DNA of 64,000 bases from Chitinophaga oryziterrae. GTDB taxonomy: Bacteria > Bacteroidota > Bacteroidia > Chitinophagales > Chitinophagaceae. A program made the translations under genes and the position numbers. This document shows, in pieces, positions 1-9,012 of this stretch (position 1 is its first letter; each line of letters starts with the position of its first letter). The stretch covers positions 248,001 through 312,000 of the forward strand of contig NZ_WRXO01000009.1 in the NCBI RefSeq assembly GCF_009758125.1, in the 5' to 3' direction. The notes under the pieces are model-generated. The model did no database searches and was not told the DNA's origin. It saw nothing but the letters and a program-made list of their open reading frames with translations.

Positions 1-29
1 TTATCTTAGCTAATAATCCCTCTGATCAT

Positions 30-974
30 CTATTTAAACACATTTAAATCCCACATATCCTTCCACGCTATTTCTACACTATCATTTCTGAATGTTACCG
101 GTAACCATTGGTAACGGCTGTTCTTCAGGTTTTTTGGGTCCCACTTATCACCGATATAAATGAACGCATCCCGTTTGCCATGAACCGGTAAAATGAAGGT
201 AGACTGCCCATAGAAAGTAATGTCTGCGTGAGGGCCTGTCATAGGATTACCGGCTAACTTCCAGGGGCCGAAAAGACTCTCCGCTTCATGAATACTTGCC
301 TTATTAGGCGCCCAGCCTGTACAACCACTAGTGATAAGATAATACTTGTGATGATACTTAAATAGCGCAGGAGCTTCCCGCTGCTTGCTGAATAGTAGAG
401 AGTCCTGCGTAGTAGATGACAGGTAATCGTCACTCAGACGGGCAATGCGCATATCCCAGTTTTCGTGGGAGGAATAAATGTGATAGGCAGTACCATCATC
501 GTCTACGAATAAGTTCATATCGCGGGACATGTTACCGTTGGGACGGAAACTTTGCAGGTATTTATATGGGCCTGTTACTTTATTACTCACCGCTACAGCA
601 GCACGGGCTGCGGCATATCCTTTGCCTTTCAGCTCCAGGTGAAACCACATCACGTATTGCTTTGTCTTTTTATTGTAGATCACTTTTGGGCGCTCCATTA
701 AACAACCAGATTCAATGTCACTGCCTTCTACAGTGGATAGGGCCATGCCTTCATATGTCCATTTGTAAAGGTTTGAAGAAGAATAAACCGTCACTCCTTC
801 GGAAGCACCTTTACCCCTCTTTTCACCAAACCAGTAATAAGTGCCGTGATCATATAAAATACCGCCACCATGCACATTGAGGGTATCTCCTTTGGTATCA
901 TACCAGATAGAATCCGGCTTGAATTGTGCAAAGGTGAATAACGGCGTCAGTAATAATATGATGAATAACCTCAT
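30..974 (-). CDS. Glycoside hydrolase family 43 (galactanase/arabinofuranosidase-like)
   Basis: A 314-residue secreted enzyme with a signal peptide at residues 1-16 (ends TFAQ). The single five-bladed GH43 fold is recognised from HGGG (35-38), WFGE, ERPKVIYN, SRDMNLFVDDDG (150-161), QREAPAL with a likely catalytic Glu200, and TSGCTGWAPN. This set is typical of the GH43 subfamilies that contain exo-beta-1,3-galactanases and some arabinofuranosidases. In those the usual N-terminal Asp base is missing, as it appears to be here in the HGGG strand. It is the last gene of the seven-gene minus-strand operon, 3 bases after GH16. The family call is firm; the substrate is not. Confidence 0.88.
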   Translation of the reverse strand: MRLFIILLLTPLFTFAQFKPDSIWYDTKGDTLNVHGGGILYDHGTYYWFGEKRGKGASEGVTVYSSSNLYKWTYEGMALSTVEGSDIESGCLMERPKVIYNKKTKQYVMWFHLELKGKGYAAARAAVAVSNKVTGPYKYLQSFRPNGNMSRDMNLFVDDDGTAYHIYSSHENWDMRIARLSDDYLSSTTQDSLLFSKQREAPALFKYHHKYYLITSGCTGWAPNKASIHEAESLFGPWKLAGNPMTGPHADITFYGQSTFILPVHGKRDAFIYIGDKWDPKNLKNSRYQWLPVTFRNDSVEIAWKDMWDLNVFK

Positions 975-977
975 GTT

Positions 978-1778
978 CTATTGTTTTTGATACACTCTAA
1001 CGTAATCTATTTCAAATTTCCTGGGGAATATGGTATGCGCAGGGTCCCCGCCATTGATACCTCCCAGCGCCAGGTTCAATAACATGTAGTGGGGTTGTTT
1101 GAAAGGATTAATACCAGTGCCATCTTTGTTCTGCAATTTACTCAGCGCTACTTTATTTAATAAACTGTCATCTACAAATAAAGCGATGGCGTTTTCATCC
1201 CAATCCATACGCCATGTATGGAATTTAGACGCCCAGGCTGCATTTACAGGTGTGGAAGTGCTGTACCACTCCGCTTTATAAGCAGTAGCGGTCCCGCAGG
1301 CTATATTAGCCAGCAGTTTGCCTCTGTAATATTCCATGATATCGATCTCCCCGTTGGAAGGCCATTGCCCGGCTTCTCCCAGCGTCCACCAGGCAGGCCA
1401 CAGACCTTCTTCTATGGGGATGCGGCCCCGCATCTCGAAACGCCCGTATTTCCAGCTTTGCAGCCCTTCTGTTTTAATGGAAGCTGCTGTGTATTCAATA
1501 AAAGGACGGCTCTTGCGCCAGTCTGTACTACCTGCTATATAAGCAGGGTTAGGCAGATGCTCTTTACGCCCCTCAATGATGAGCAACCCTTTTTTAACGT
1601 AAGCATTGGATAACTGATACCATTGCAACTCTTCATTACGGGTAAAGCCGGTTTCCGGCCGCCAGTTCTTCGTATCAGGCGCACCATCCTTATTAAACTC
1701 ATCTGACCATACCAGTTTATACTGGGCCGTACCTGCATATGCATACAGTAAAAATGCAAAGAAGATTAATTGTTTCAT
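978..1778 (-). CDS. Glycoside hydrolase family 16 endo-glycanase
   Basis: A 266-residue secreted GH16 enzyme with a signal peptide ending near residue 19. The jelly-roll domain fills the rest: WSDEF near 24-28, YGRFEMRGRIP (111-121), and the active-site signature EIDIMEYY, with nucleophile Glu144, helper Asp146 and acid/base Glu149. The C-terminal part HTWRMDW ... FEIDYVRVYQ is the standard closing strand. GH16 enzymes of this type cut beta-1,3- or beta-1,4-glucans or galactans. The start codon overlaps the stop of the upstream lipoprotein gene (TAATG on the minus strand), so the two are probably translationally coupled. Pairing with a GH43 of galactanase type makes a beta-1,3-galactan backbone possible, but this is inference. 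Confidence 0.9.
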   Translation of the reverse strand: MKQLIFFAFLLYAYAGTAQYKLVWSDEFNKDGAPDTKNWRPETGFTRNEELQWYQLSNAYVKKGLLIIEGRKEHLPNPAYIAGSTDWRKSRPFIEYTAASIKTEGLQSWKYGRFEMRGRIPIEEGLWPAWWTLGEAGQWPSNGEIDIMEYYRGKLLANIACGTATAYKAEWYSTSTPVNAAWASKFHTWRMDWDENAIALFVDDSLLNKVALSKLQNKDGTGINPFKQPHYMLLNLALGGINGGDPAHTIFPRKFEIDYVRVYQKQ

Positions 1779-2842
1779 TACAGATGCTTAGGATAATTTA
1801 ATAGCTTCACATTATAGATCTTGAATCCCTGCTGGTCCTTGATATAATCTACCACAAAACCTACAGTTACATTCGTTGTCTGTGTTAAAGTAAACGTTAC
1901 CAAAGGAGCCGTAAACAAAGTATAAGAGATCGATGTATTACCAACAATATCCCCATAATCAGGAATAGAATCCATCCCCGGCGCTACCACAATATAAGCA
2001 GGATCCAGCGTTCCCTGCCACTGCAAATTAGAAACGTCAAATGTGTATGTCCCGGCAGGTAATGTAGTGGTCTGATAAATCTTGCCATTATGAATAGCCG
2101 GCGATCCCCAGCCGGATTCCAGGTCCATTGTACCGCCATTATCACTGGCAAATCCCCCATAGCCACCATGACTTTTAGCAGCCGCGTTGGCTGTCCAGTC
2201 GGCCAGTGTGCCCCAACGACCACCCGAACTCATAGCGGAAGCTATAAAAGGCAGACCTGCATTTTTTATATATCCAGCTGTAATATTCACAGCTGGCCCA
2301 ATCACCAGCGCATCCACATTTACGATCACAATAGTAGTGGATAATGCTGATGCTACCTCGTATTTTCCTTTCCCTTTGATAGATACTGCCAATGCCAGTT
2401 TCTTACCTACATACTGACTACCTTTAATCTTATCAACGTCTATCGCCAGACTGAAAGTAGCCTGACTTTTACCATTATCCACGGATACAGCAGCAGGTAA
2501 TGTGTACATATCCGCAGGCATCAGCATAGTAGTTGCATCTAAAATACCATTTGCCAACAGCTGGTTAACCGTATCCGTATTCGTAACAATATCCACAGAG
2601 AATCCCTCAGACACCTGCATGCCCGAGCGGGAAACACCTAATATGACATTTATCTTATTATTCTCCAGATAATAATTAAACGTAGATGAATCCGTACCTG
2701 TAGGAACAGGATAATTAGCATTAATCCCACCGGAAAGATTCACAGCCTGTGGCATGAAAATATTAGTAATACCGTATTTCGTTTCTTCTTTATTACACGC
2801 AAAAAAGATGCATACTAAAAAGAACAGACTTAACTTTTTCAT
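1778..2842 (-). CDS. DUF1735/DUF5013 surface lipoprotein (SusE/F-position glycan-binding candidate)
   Basis: A lipoprotein of about 354 residues. I start it at 2842 because the sequence then opens with a lipoprotein signal (MKKLSLFF) and lipobox Cys16. A start at 2866 would add eight residues and overlap the SusD gene. The N-terminal half (YGITNIFMPQA ... NNKINVILGVSRSGMQV) matches DUF1735, and the C-terminal half (GGRWGTLADW, GFKIYNVKLL) matches DUF5013. Proteins with this pair are usual next to SusCD and are thought to bind glycan at the cell surface. It lies directly after SusD, in the slot of SusE/SusF. Binding specificity cannot be read from the sequence. Confidence 0.82.
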   Translation of the reverse strand: MKKLSLFFLVCIFFACNKEETKYGITNIFMPQAVNLSGGINANYPVPTGTDSSTFNYYLENNKINVILGVSRSGMQVSEGFSVDIVTNTDTVNQLLANGILDATTMLMPADMYTLPAAVSVDNGKSQATFSLAIDVDKIKGSQYVGKKLALAVSIKGKGKYEVASALSTTIVIVNVDALVIGPAVNITAGYIKNAGLPFIASAMSSGGRWGTLADWTANAAAKSHGGYGGFASDNGGTMDLESGWGSPAIHNGKIYQTTTLPAGTYTFDVSNLQWQGTLDPAYIVVAPGMDSIPDYGDIVGNTSISYTLFTAPLVTFTLTQTTNVTVGFVVDYIKDQQGFKIYNVKLLNYPKHL

Positions 2843-2859
2843 AGTGCTCATTAAAAATG

Positions 2860-4491
2860 TTACCAATTAGGGTTTTGCTTCAACACTCCTCCCGATTTAC
2901 TGATCTCTGACTGTGGAAACGGATAGTAATACATCTTATTCGCATCAAACACCCGGTTCTCTACATTAAAGACGGTATAATCACTATGCACGCCCTGTAA
3001 AGGAGCATTCAATGCCACAGCAGCATCTTTCCAGCGGATCAGGTCCCAGTAACGATGATCTTCAAATGCCAGCTCTATTCTACGCTCATGTTTTACGGCG
3101 GCGATAAAGTCTGTTGTAGTTGTCACGGCAGGCATATTAACCCCTGTACGGCTACGTACCATGTTAATCGCGGCACGGGCAGTAAGACCATAACCATTGT
3201 CATTATCCGGACCATATGCTTCATTCATCGCTTCTGCATATTCCAGTAATATCTCGCCATAACGGAATACGATCCAGGTATGTACAACTGTTTGTCCCTG
3301 TATCAGGTTTAATCCGTCATTCACGAATTTCTTCAGGTAATATCCCGTTCTGCTGCTGTTAGTATTAGCCATATCATCAGTACCACCAGCTGCTATGTTA
3401 ATCGTACGCCCGTTCCAGGTACTGCCGTTAGTCACGACAGAATAACCCAGGCGGGGGTCCCTGTTAGCGTATGGATTAGCAGGATCAGGAGTACCGGTAT
3501 ATTCATAATCAGCTACCAGATTCTGCGAAGGAGTTACCCCGCTTTTACCGCCGGAAGTAGCAATAGGATAATTCGAAGTCTCGAATAAATTAGATGCAGG
3601 CTCGCGGATAGCATAGATCGTTTCATTGCTTGTCACCGGATTATTGAGTAAGAAGTAAGTCCGGTAGTTGGCATCCAGGCTATACAGCCCCAGTGCAATT
3701 ACATCATGCACAGCTTCCGCCGCCTTCTGCCATTTGGTAACATCTCCACCCGGGTTATGCAAAGGGCTGGCAGCATATAACAACGCACGCGCTTTAATAG
3801 CCAGTGCCGCGCCTTTAGTAAAGCGGCCATCATAATTCGAAAAAGAAGAGGTTTTCCAGTTCAATTGTACGCTGTCTTTATAAGTATCCACTTCACTTAC
3901 AATAAAGCTGATAATGCTGTCATAAGGAGTAGCAGGCAGGTTCGTATTATCAGATGTAGACAATACCTTCGTCACTAAAGGAACACCGCCATAACGCTTA
4001 GACAACTCAAAATAATACCAGGCACGCAGCATATGCGCTTCCCCTCTGAACCAGGCAATATTCTGCACATCATTATGATAATTTATTTTCTCAGAAGCAG
4101 AGATAGTATCCCTGCTGGTACCCAATATCGTTTTATACGCAACAGAGCGTTCCAGGAAGTAATTGGCCGCCCTGATACCCGCATAATAACTACTGTAATA
4201 GTTATCAGGATTAGTAGTCGCATTCCAGCTACCCTGATTAAAGAACAGGGAAAGAGATGCCGGAGCTGTTTGTTCCGCTTCATCTGTTGCAGCCGCAAAC
4301 AGGTTACCATCCAGTGCAGTCAATCCATCCCTCATGTATACATACGGAGCATTCCCAAAAGAAAACAACGTGGCATAATTAGAGGCAATCGTTTCATCCG
4401 TTTGAGAAGTATCAATCCTGGTATCCAGGAAATCTTTCGAACAGGAAGATGCCAGGGCAACTATTATTGAAAGATAAATATATAGACGCAT
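2860..4491 (-). CDS. SusD/RagB family outer-membrane lipoprotein (second pair)
   Basis: A 543-residue SusD-family lid protein with lipobox Cys17 (ALASSC) and the opening SKDFLDT. The helical TPR core includes EAHMLRAWYYFELSKRYGGVP, and the C-terminal end has ERRIELAFEDHRYWDLIRW followed by the closing QNPNW. It should cap the short SusC encoded 15 bases upstream (4507-7293) and deliver glycan to it. It is followed 17 bases later by the DUF1735 lipoprotein. Length is normal for the family. Ligand unknown. Confidence 0.94.
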   Translation of the reverse strand: MRLYIYLSIIVALASSCSKDFLDTRIDTSQTDETIASNYATLFSFGNAPYVYMRDGLTALDGNLFAAATDEAEQTAPASLSLFFNQGSWNATTNPDNYYSSYYAGIRAANYFLERSVAYKTILGTSRDTISASEKINYHNDVQNIAWFRGEAHMLRAWYYFELSKRYGGVPLVTKVLSTSDNTNLPATPYDSIISFIVSEVDTYKDSVQLNWKTSSFSNYDGRFTKGAALAIKARALLYAASPLHNPGGDVTKWQKAAEAVHDVIALGLYSLDANYRTYFLLNNPVTSNETIYAIREPASNLFETSNYPIATSGGKSGVTPSQNLVADYEYTGTPDPANPYANRDPRLGYSVVTNGSTWNGRTINIAAGGTDDMANTNSSRTGYYLKKFVNDGLNLIQGQTVVHTWIVFRYGEILLEYAEAMNEAYGPDNDNGYGLTARAAINMVRSRTGVNMPAVTTTTDFIAAVKHERRIELAFEDHRYWDLIRWKDAAVALNAPLQGVHSDYTVFNVENRVFDANKMYYYPFPQSEISKSGGVLKQNPNW

Positions 4492-4506
4492 AGCTATTCT
4501 TTTTAA

Positions 4507-7293
4507 TTATTTGAAACTAAGACTAAGCCCACTGGTATATGATTTCAGGGCAGGATAACCGGAAGGCGTTTCCGGGTCCAGGTTGTAATTTTTCAACAGG
4601 CTGCTCCAGGTAACAGGATTTGTAGCACTGACAAATATCCGGCACCTTGATAAACGCAACTTATTCAATACCCCTTCAGGCAAAGAATACCCCAGTTCAA
4701 TATTGCGGACCCTTAAGAAATTATTCTTCTTCATCCAGAAAGTAGAGTTCCTGTAATTATTCGTATTCAGCTGAGTACCTAATCTTGGATAAGTGGCCGT
4801 ATTCCTTGTATCTATTCCCTGATCGGGATAATAAGCCCATGCCCCATTAGCTATCGAATAGGCATTAGCGTTACTGATGAAAGCAATTGTTTGTGCAGAT
4901 GAGTTGGTAAGATTATAATCCCCTCCTGCTGCTCCCTGGAAAAATACCTGGAAATCAAATCCTGCATAAGAAACGCCTGCATTAAATGAATAATACAAAG
5001 AAGGATAAGCAGGATTGCCAATTTTAGTAACATCATTCTGATCTATATAGCCGCTCTTGTCCAGGTCTTTATATTTCATATCTCCCGGTTGTACAGCACC
5101 AAATGCAGGCACAGGCAAACCGGCTTTTAATGTACCATCTGCATTAAAATCGCTCATCTGGTAAAAACCTTCTGCTACTAACCCCATAGGCGTACCTATT
5201 GCCAGTCCGGTCGTTTTACTGAAATCATTCACCGGTTTAACTTCTGCCTGGTAGTCTATTTTGTTTTTGCTATAAGATGCCATCGCTCCGATGTTGTATC
5301 CGAACCTGCCAATTTTATCATTAAAATCAGCGGACACCTCTAATCCTTTATTGGTCACTTTACCAACATTCTGATACATGAATGAAGTACCCAGTGTGGC
5401 CAGGTAAGTATTGTTATCATAAGTGATAATACCTCCACGTTTATCCATATATACATCGGCAGTGATATTCAATTTGTGGAAGAGGTCCGCGTCCACACCT
5501 ACATCGTATTTAACGCTGTGTTCAGCAAAGATGCGGGGATTAGCGATATAAGAAGGGGCAATCCCGGCATTGCCGCTAAAGCTGTTGTTACCGGTATAAA
5601 AAGAGCCGTTACTTACGTAATACTGCTGGTAGAGATACCGGCCGGCATTAGAGGTTTCATTACCGCTTTTACCTACCGAGGCTCTTAGTTTAAGAAGATT
5701 TATAACAGAGTTATGTTGCAGGAATTTTTCGTTGGATAATATCCATGCAGCAGAAACAGCCGGATAAAAGCCCTTGTTATGTCCCGGGGCAAAATTATCA
5801 GATCCGCTGTAACCAAAGCCAAACGCCGCTACATAACGGTTATCAAAAACATAATGTACACGGCCGCTGAGATTCGTATAATGGTGATAGATATTATTCC
5901 CCGTATTGTAACCGGAGCCATTCAGTTCTCCATTCCAGTCCTCTATAAAATTGCTGGCAAAATAATTCACGGCAGCAGAGAAAGCATGTACACCAAAGGT
6001 ATGATCATAACCGGCTGTAAGATTTGCCTGTTTCCAGTCGTACTGCCCAACAGGAGAAGTACCGCTGGCTACGATGTCTGTTGTTTTATCCGTCGTTGTC
6101 TGTGTGCCATTATAAAACCTGGCATAGGTAGCCTTTTTGCTGGCAGCGTTACGTGTCCAGGTATTAAATGAAACGGCTTCATTCAGATAAAGACCAGGGG
6201 TGATAAAATCGAACTTCTCTTTCAGGTTGAAGTTGGCCTGCAAGGTCCGGTCGTGGGTAGAAGCCCATCCCAATGCTCTTACAGAGGCTGCGGGATTATT
6301 AGGATAGACAGTGGTCCCCGACCAGTTACCACTTGCATCTTTTACATTGTAAATATTGGAAGGATATGAAGCCAGATTATTCCAAAGAGCCGGACCGTTA
6401 AAATTAGGATAACGTCTGTCTTCAATCCTTCCTCCCAGATCTACTTTCGCTTCAAAGATTTTAAAGAAGTTAAAATCGAGATTAGAGCGCAGATTAAATC
6501 GCTGGATCTGCGCATTGGAAGTAGATGCACTATTTGACACATTGTATAATCCCTGGTCCTTCATATAGTCCAGTATCACACCGTATTTAGCTGTTGAATC
6601 ACCTCCGCTGAATATCAGGTTCGCATCTGTATAAGGTGTGCTTTTCTTCAGCACTTCATCAAACCAATCTACATTTATTCCTGTTCCGTTCTTATAAGCC
6701 GCTAACTGAGCATCTGAATATTTAGGCGACCACAGGTACTGATTCCCATTCACCGCATAATTATCATTACTCACTGCCTGGTTATACAAACGTGCATAAT
6801 CATACGAACCTAAAGGCTTATCGATATTTATTGCCTGCTGGATACCACTTCTCACCTGGAACTGTATCGTAGGTTTGCTTTGCTGCCCTCGCTTAGTCAC
6901 CACCCATAACACGCCATTCGCGCCTCTCATACCAAAAGTAGCTAAAGCCGCCGCATCCTTTAACACAGATATGGTGGCTATTTCAGAGGGAGATAAATAC
7001 TGGAAGTAATCGGATGTAACCTGGAAGCCATCTACATAAATAACAAGGTTGTTATTATCATAAGTACCAATGCCTCTGGTTACCATCGAAGCGGCATCAT
7101 AACCCGGTTCCCCGGAACCCTGCAACACGGTTAAACCTGGCAGGCGGCCATATAATGTATTGGTAATGTTGGCAGCAGGCGTTTTATAGAGATCTGCTCC
7201 GGTAACAGTAGAGATAGCAGAAGTAGAATCCTGCGCCATCGCTCCCTGGTACAGGAACATGGATATAATAAGTAATAATTTCCTACAAGTCAT
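4507..7293 (-). CDS. Short SusC-like TonB-dependent receptor lacking the N-terminal extension
   Basis: A 928-residue SusC-family outer-membrane receptor. After the signal peptide (ends AMAQ at residue 21) it goes straight into the plug domain (STVTGADLY, LYGRLPGL, SGEPGYD, VIYVDGFQ, ISVLKDAAAL, GMRGANGVLWVVTKRG). The carboxypeptidase-like domain and the VVVGYG segment that precede the plug in ordinary SusC proteins are absent, so no TonB-box-like stretch is visible. The barrel is complete to the terminal Phe (SLSFK end). It sits between two SusD genes and probably partners the downstream one (2860-4491). Upstream spacing of 23 bases leaves no room for the missing domain, so this is not a wrong start. 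It may depend on other coupling to TonB or on the full-length receptor of the same operon. Confidence 0.92.
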   Translation of the reverse strand: MTCRKLLLIISMFLYQGAMAQDSTSAISTVTGADLYKTPAANITNTLYGRLPGLTVLQGSGEPGYDAASMVTRGIGTYDNNNLVIYVDGFQVTSDYFQYLSPSEIATISVLKDAAALATFGMRGANGVLWVVTKRGQQSKPTIQFQVRSGIQQAINIDKPLGSYDYARLYNQAVSNDNYAVNGNQYLWSPKYSDAQLAAYKNGTGINVDWFDEVLKKSTPYTDANLIFSGGDSTAKYGVILDYMKDQGLYNVSNSASTSNAQIQRFNLRSNLDFNFFKIFEAKVDLGGRIEDRRYPNFNGPALWNNLASYPSNIYNVKDASGNWSGTTVYPNNPAASVRALGWASTHDRTLQANFNLKEKFDFITPGLYLNEAVSFNTWTRNAASKKATYARFYNGTQTTTDKTTDIVASGTSPVGQYDWKQANLTAGYDHTFGVHAFSAAVNYFASNFIEDWNGELNGSGYNTGNNIYHHYTNLSGRVHYVFDNRYVAAFGFGYSGSDNFAPGHNKGFYPAVSAAWILSNEKFLQHNSVINLLKLRASVGKSGNETSNAGRYLYQQYYVSNGSFYTGNNSFSGNAGIAPSYIANPRIFAEHSVKYDVGVDADLFHKLNITADVYMDKRGGIITYDNNTYLATLGTSFMYQNVGKVTNKGLEVSADFNDKIGRFGYNIGAMASYSKNKIDYQAEVKPVNDFSKTTGLAIGTPMGLVAEGFYQMSDFNADGTLKAGLPVPAFGAVQPGDMKYKDLDKSGYIDQNDVTKIGNPAYPSLYYSFNAGVSYAGFDFQVFFQGAAGGDYNLTNSSAQTIAFISNANAYSIANGAWAYYPDQGIDTRNTATYPRLGTQLNTNNYRNSTFWMKKNNFLRVRNIELGYSLPEGVLNKLRLSRCRIFVSATNPVTWSSLLKNYNLDPETPSGYPALKSYTSGLSLSFK

Positions 7294-7316
7294 TTTCGAA
7301 TATTTTTATATGAAGA

Positions 7317-8993
7317 CTAATAGCCCGGATTCTGAATAAGCGTTCCTTTATTGATCTCCGTTTGCGGAAAAGGATTTAAGTATTGGCGGGGCGCCCAGAA
7401 GCCCTGGTACAATACGCCATCTTCATAATCCGTATTACCGGTTTGTTTACCGCCTGTCTGTGTATTAAACTTCAGCGTACGGATACCACCACCTATCAAT
7501 CCATTGCCGATATCACTGCGTTTCCAGTGTTTGATATCATGCAGCCAGTAATTCTCATCAAAAAATTCCACGGCCCATTCCCGCTGGATAATCGTGCGTA
7601 ACGCAGCCTGGTCTGTTTCAGTGATAGCAGGAAGTCCGGCGCGCTGATGGATCACATTCAGTTTTGTAAGCGCCTCGGCAGGCTGCCCCATTTCATTGTA
7701 TGCCTCAGCAGCATTCAGGTAAAGCGCAGCCAGACGGAATATGGGAAACTCGAACCAGCCACGTGTACCTGCTTTATAATAAAACTTCACCGGGAAGGCA
7801 CAGACATTCGACTGCCATTGAAAGAGCGTTTTATTACTCCAGTAATCATCATTAGGATTATTCCAGGTATCTATCTCCCAGGCTTTAAAAGATGCCTTAA
7901 AGCGGGGTTCCATATCCTGTATACGGGTAAGGTAGTCAGAAAACGCAGTAGACGAAGTAGGCCATACCTGGTTGGTACCATCTGCTTTATAGTAAAATTC
8001 CAGATAGTTAGTGGTAAGGCCATTCCCGTATGCCTGCCAGTTATGCATGTTGAAGAACGTATTCAGGTTACCGCTTTCAGATTTGAAAGCCAGCAGCACC
8101 TCTGCATTGGAAGGCGTGGAAGTAGCCGTACCATAGTCATCCAGCGGGTTACCGGTATTGATGATTTTAGCGCCTCCATTCAACTCTGCCTCTTTAATTC
8201 CTGCTTCCGCAGCCAAAGCTGCCTGCTGCCATCTGGCGGGATCGCTGTTGCCGAGGCAAATAAGCCCGTTGTTGGCCCCAAAATCCAGGTAAGGTGTTCC
8301 TGTGTTAAATAAAGGACGAGCGGCGTATAAGAGCGCTTTTGCCTTAATTGACAAAGCGGCTGCTTTTGTCATACGCCCGGTAAAGGTTGCCGGCCATTGA
8401 GAGGGTAATACCGCGGCTGCTGCATCACACCAGGAAGTAATAGAATCCAGTACTTCCTTCAGGGGCGCACGGGGAACGGAGAGGTCATCATTAACAGTTA
8501 AGCTTTTACTTAAAACAGGTACCCCGCCGTACATGATGAACATCTGTTCATACCGGTAAGCTACCAGCGCCTGCATTTCTGCCTTTACAATGGCTTTATC
8601 ACTGCCGGACATATCCGTTACTTTATCGATGTTCTCTTTTACAAGATATGCCTGGCGGATAGCGGTAAAATTAAACGCATAGCCATCCATGTCCTCTATA
8701 TTCCCACTGGCCGTCAGACCAGTAGAAGTGGCAATACCATTCCCCCATGTCCACGCAAAACCATAAGTCAGTGCGCCGGAAATATTATCTGTGATCATGG
8801 AGTTCCAGAACCCCTGATAAGGGATTCCCTGGCATAATGAGCGCTGGTAGGCATTGGCAATCGCGCTCTGTGCTTTTATAGTAGTAGAAAAAACAGAATC
8901 TGTGGTCGTACTGTTGGAGATAGGCAACTGCAGAAAGTCTTTCTGACAGGCTCCCATTACAAACAGCAGCAGTATATATACAATACGTTTCAT
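7317..8993 (-). CDS. SusD/RagB family outer-membrane lipoprotein (first pair)
   Basis: A 558-residue SusD protein. The start is placed at 8993 because this gives MKRIVYILLLFVMGAC with lipobox Cys16. The in-frame start at 9086 would add 31 residues without signal character and overlap the upstream SusC. Family marks are QKDFLQLP, AEMQALVAYRYEQMFIMYGGVP, KAKALLYAARPLF, IIQREWAVEFFDENYWLHDIKHW and the closing QNPGY. It follows the full-length SusC by 19 bases and is expected to form the lid of that receptor. The substrate is not deducible, and the low similarity to the other SusD of the operon suggests different ligands. Confidence 0.94.
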   Translation of the reverse strand: MKRIVYILLLFVMGACQKDFLQLPISNSTTTDSVFSTTIKAQSAIANAYQRSLCQGIPYQGFWNSMITDNISGALTYGFAWTWGNGIATSTGLTASGNIEDMDGYAFNFTAIRQAYLVKENIDKVTDMSGSDKAIVKAEMQALVAYRYEQMFIMYGGVPVLSKSLTVNDDLSVPRAPLKEVLDSITSWCDAAAAVLPSQWPATFTGRMTKAAALSIKAKALLYAARPLFNTGTPYLDFGANNGLICLGNSDPARWQQAALAAEAGIKEAELNGGAKIINTGNPLDDYGTATSTPSNAEVLLAFKSESGNLNTFFNMHNWQAYGNGLTTNYLEFYYKADGTNQVWPTSSTAFSDYLTRIQDMEPRFKASFKAWEIDTWNNPNDDYWSNKTLFQWQSNVCAFPVKFYYKAGTRGWFEFPIFRLAALYLNAAEAYNEMGQPAEALTKLNVIHQRAGLPAITETDQAALRTIIQREWAVEFFDENYWLHDIKHWKRSDIGNGLIGGGIRTLKFNTQTGGKQTGNTDYEDGVLYQGFWAPRQYLNPFPQTEINKGTLIQNPGY

Positions 8994-9012
8994 CACGTTG
9001 GATTTACTTTGA

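Noticed and set aside
1-29. Possible short gene downstream of GH43 at the left edge
   Set aside because: Only 29 bases are available; a seven-codon frame there is not evidence of a gene.
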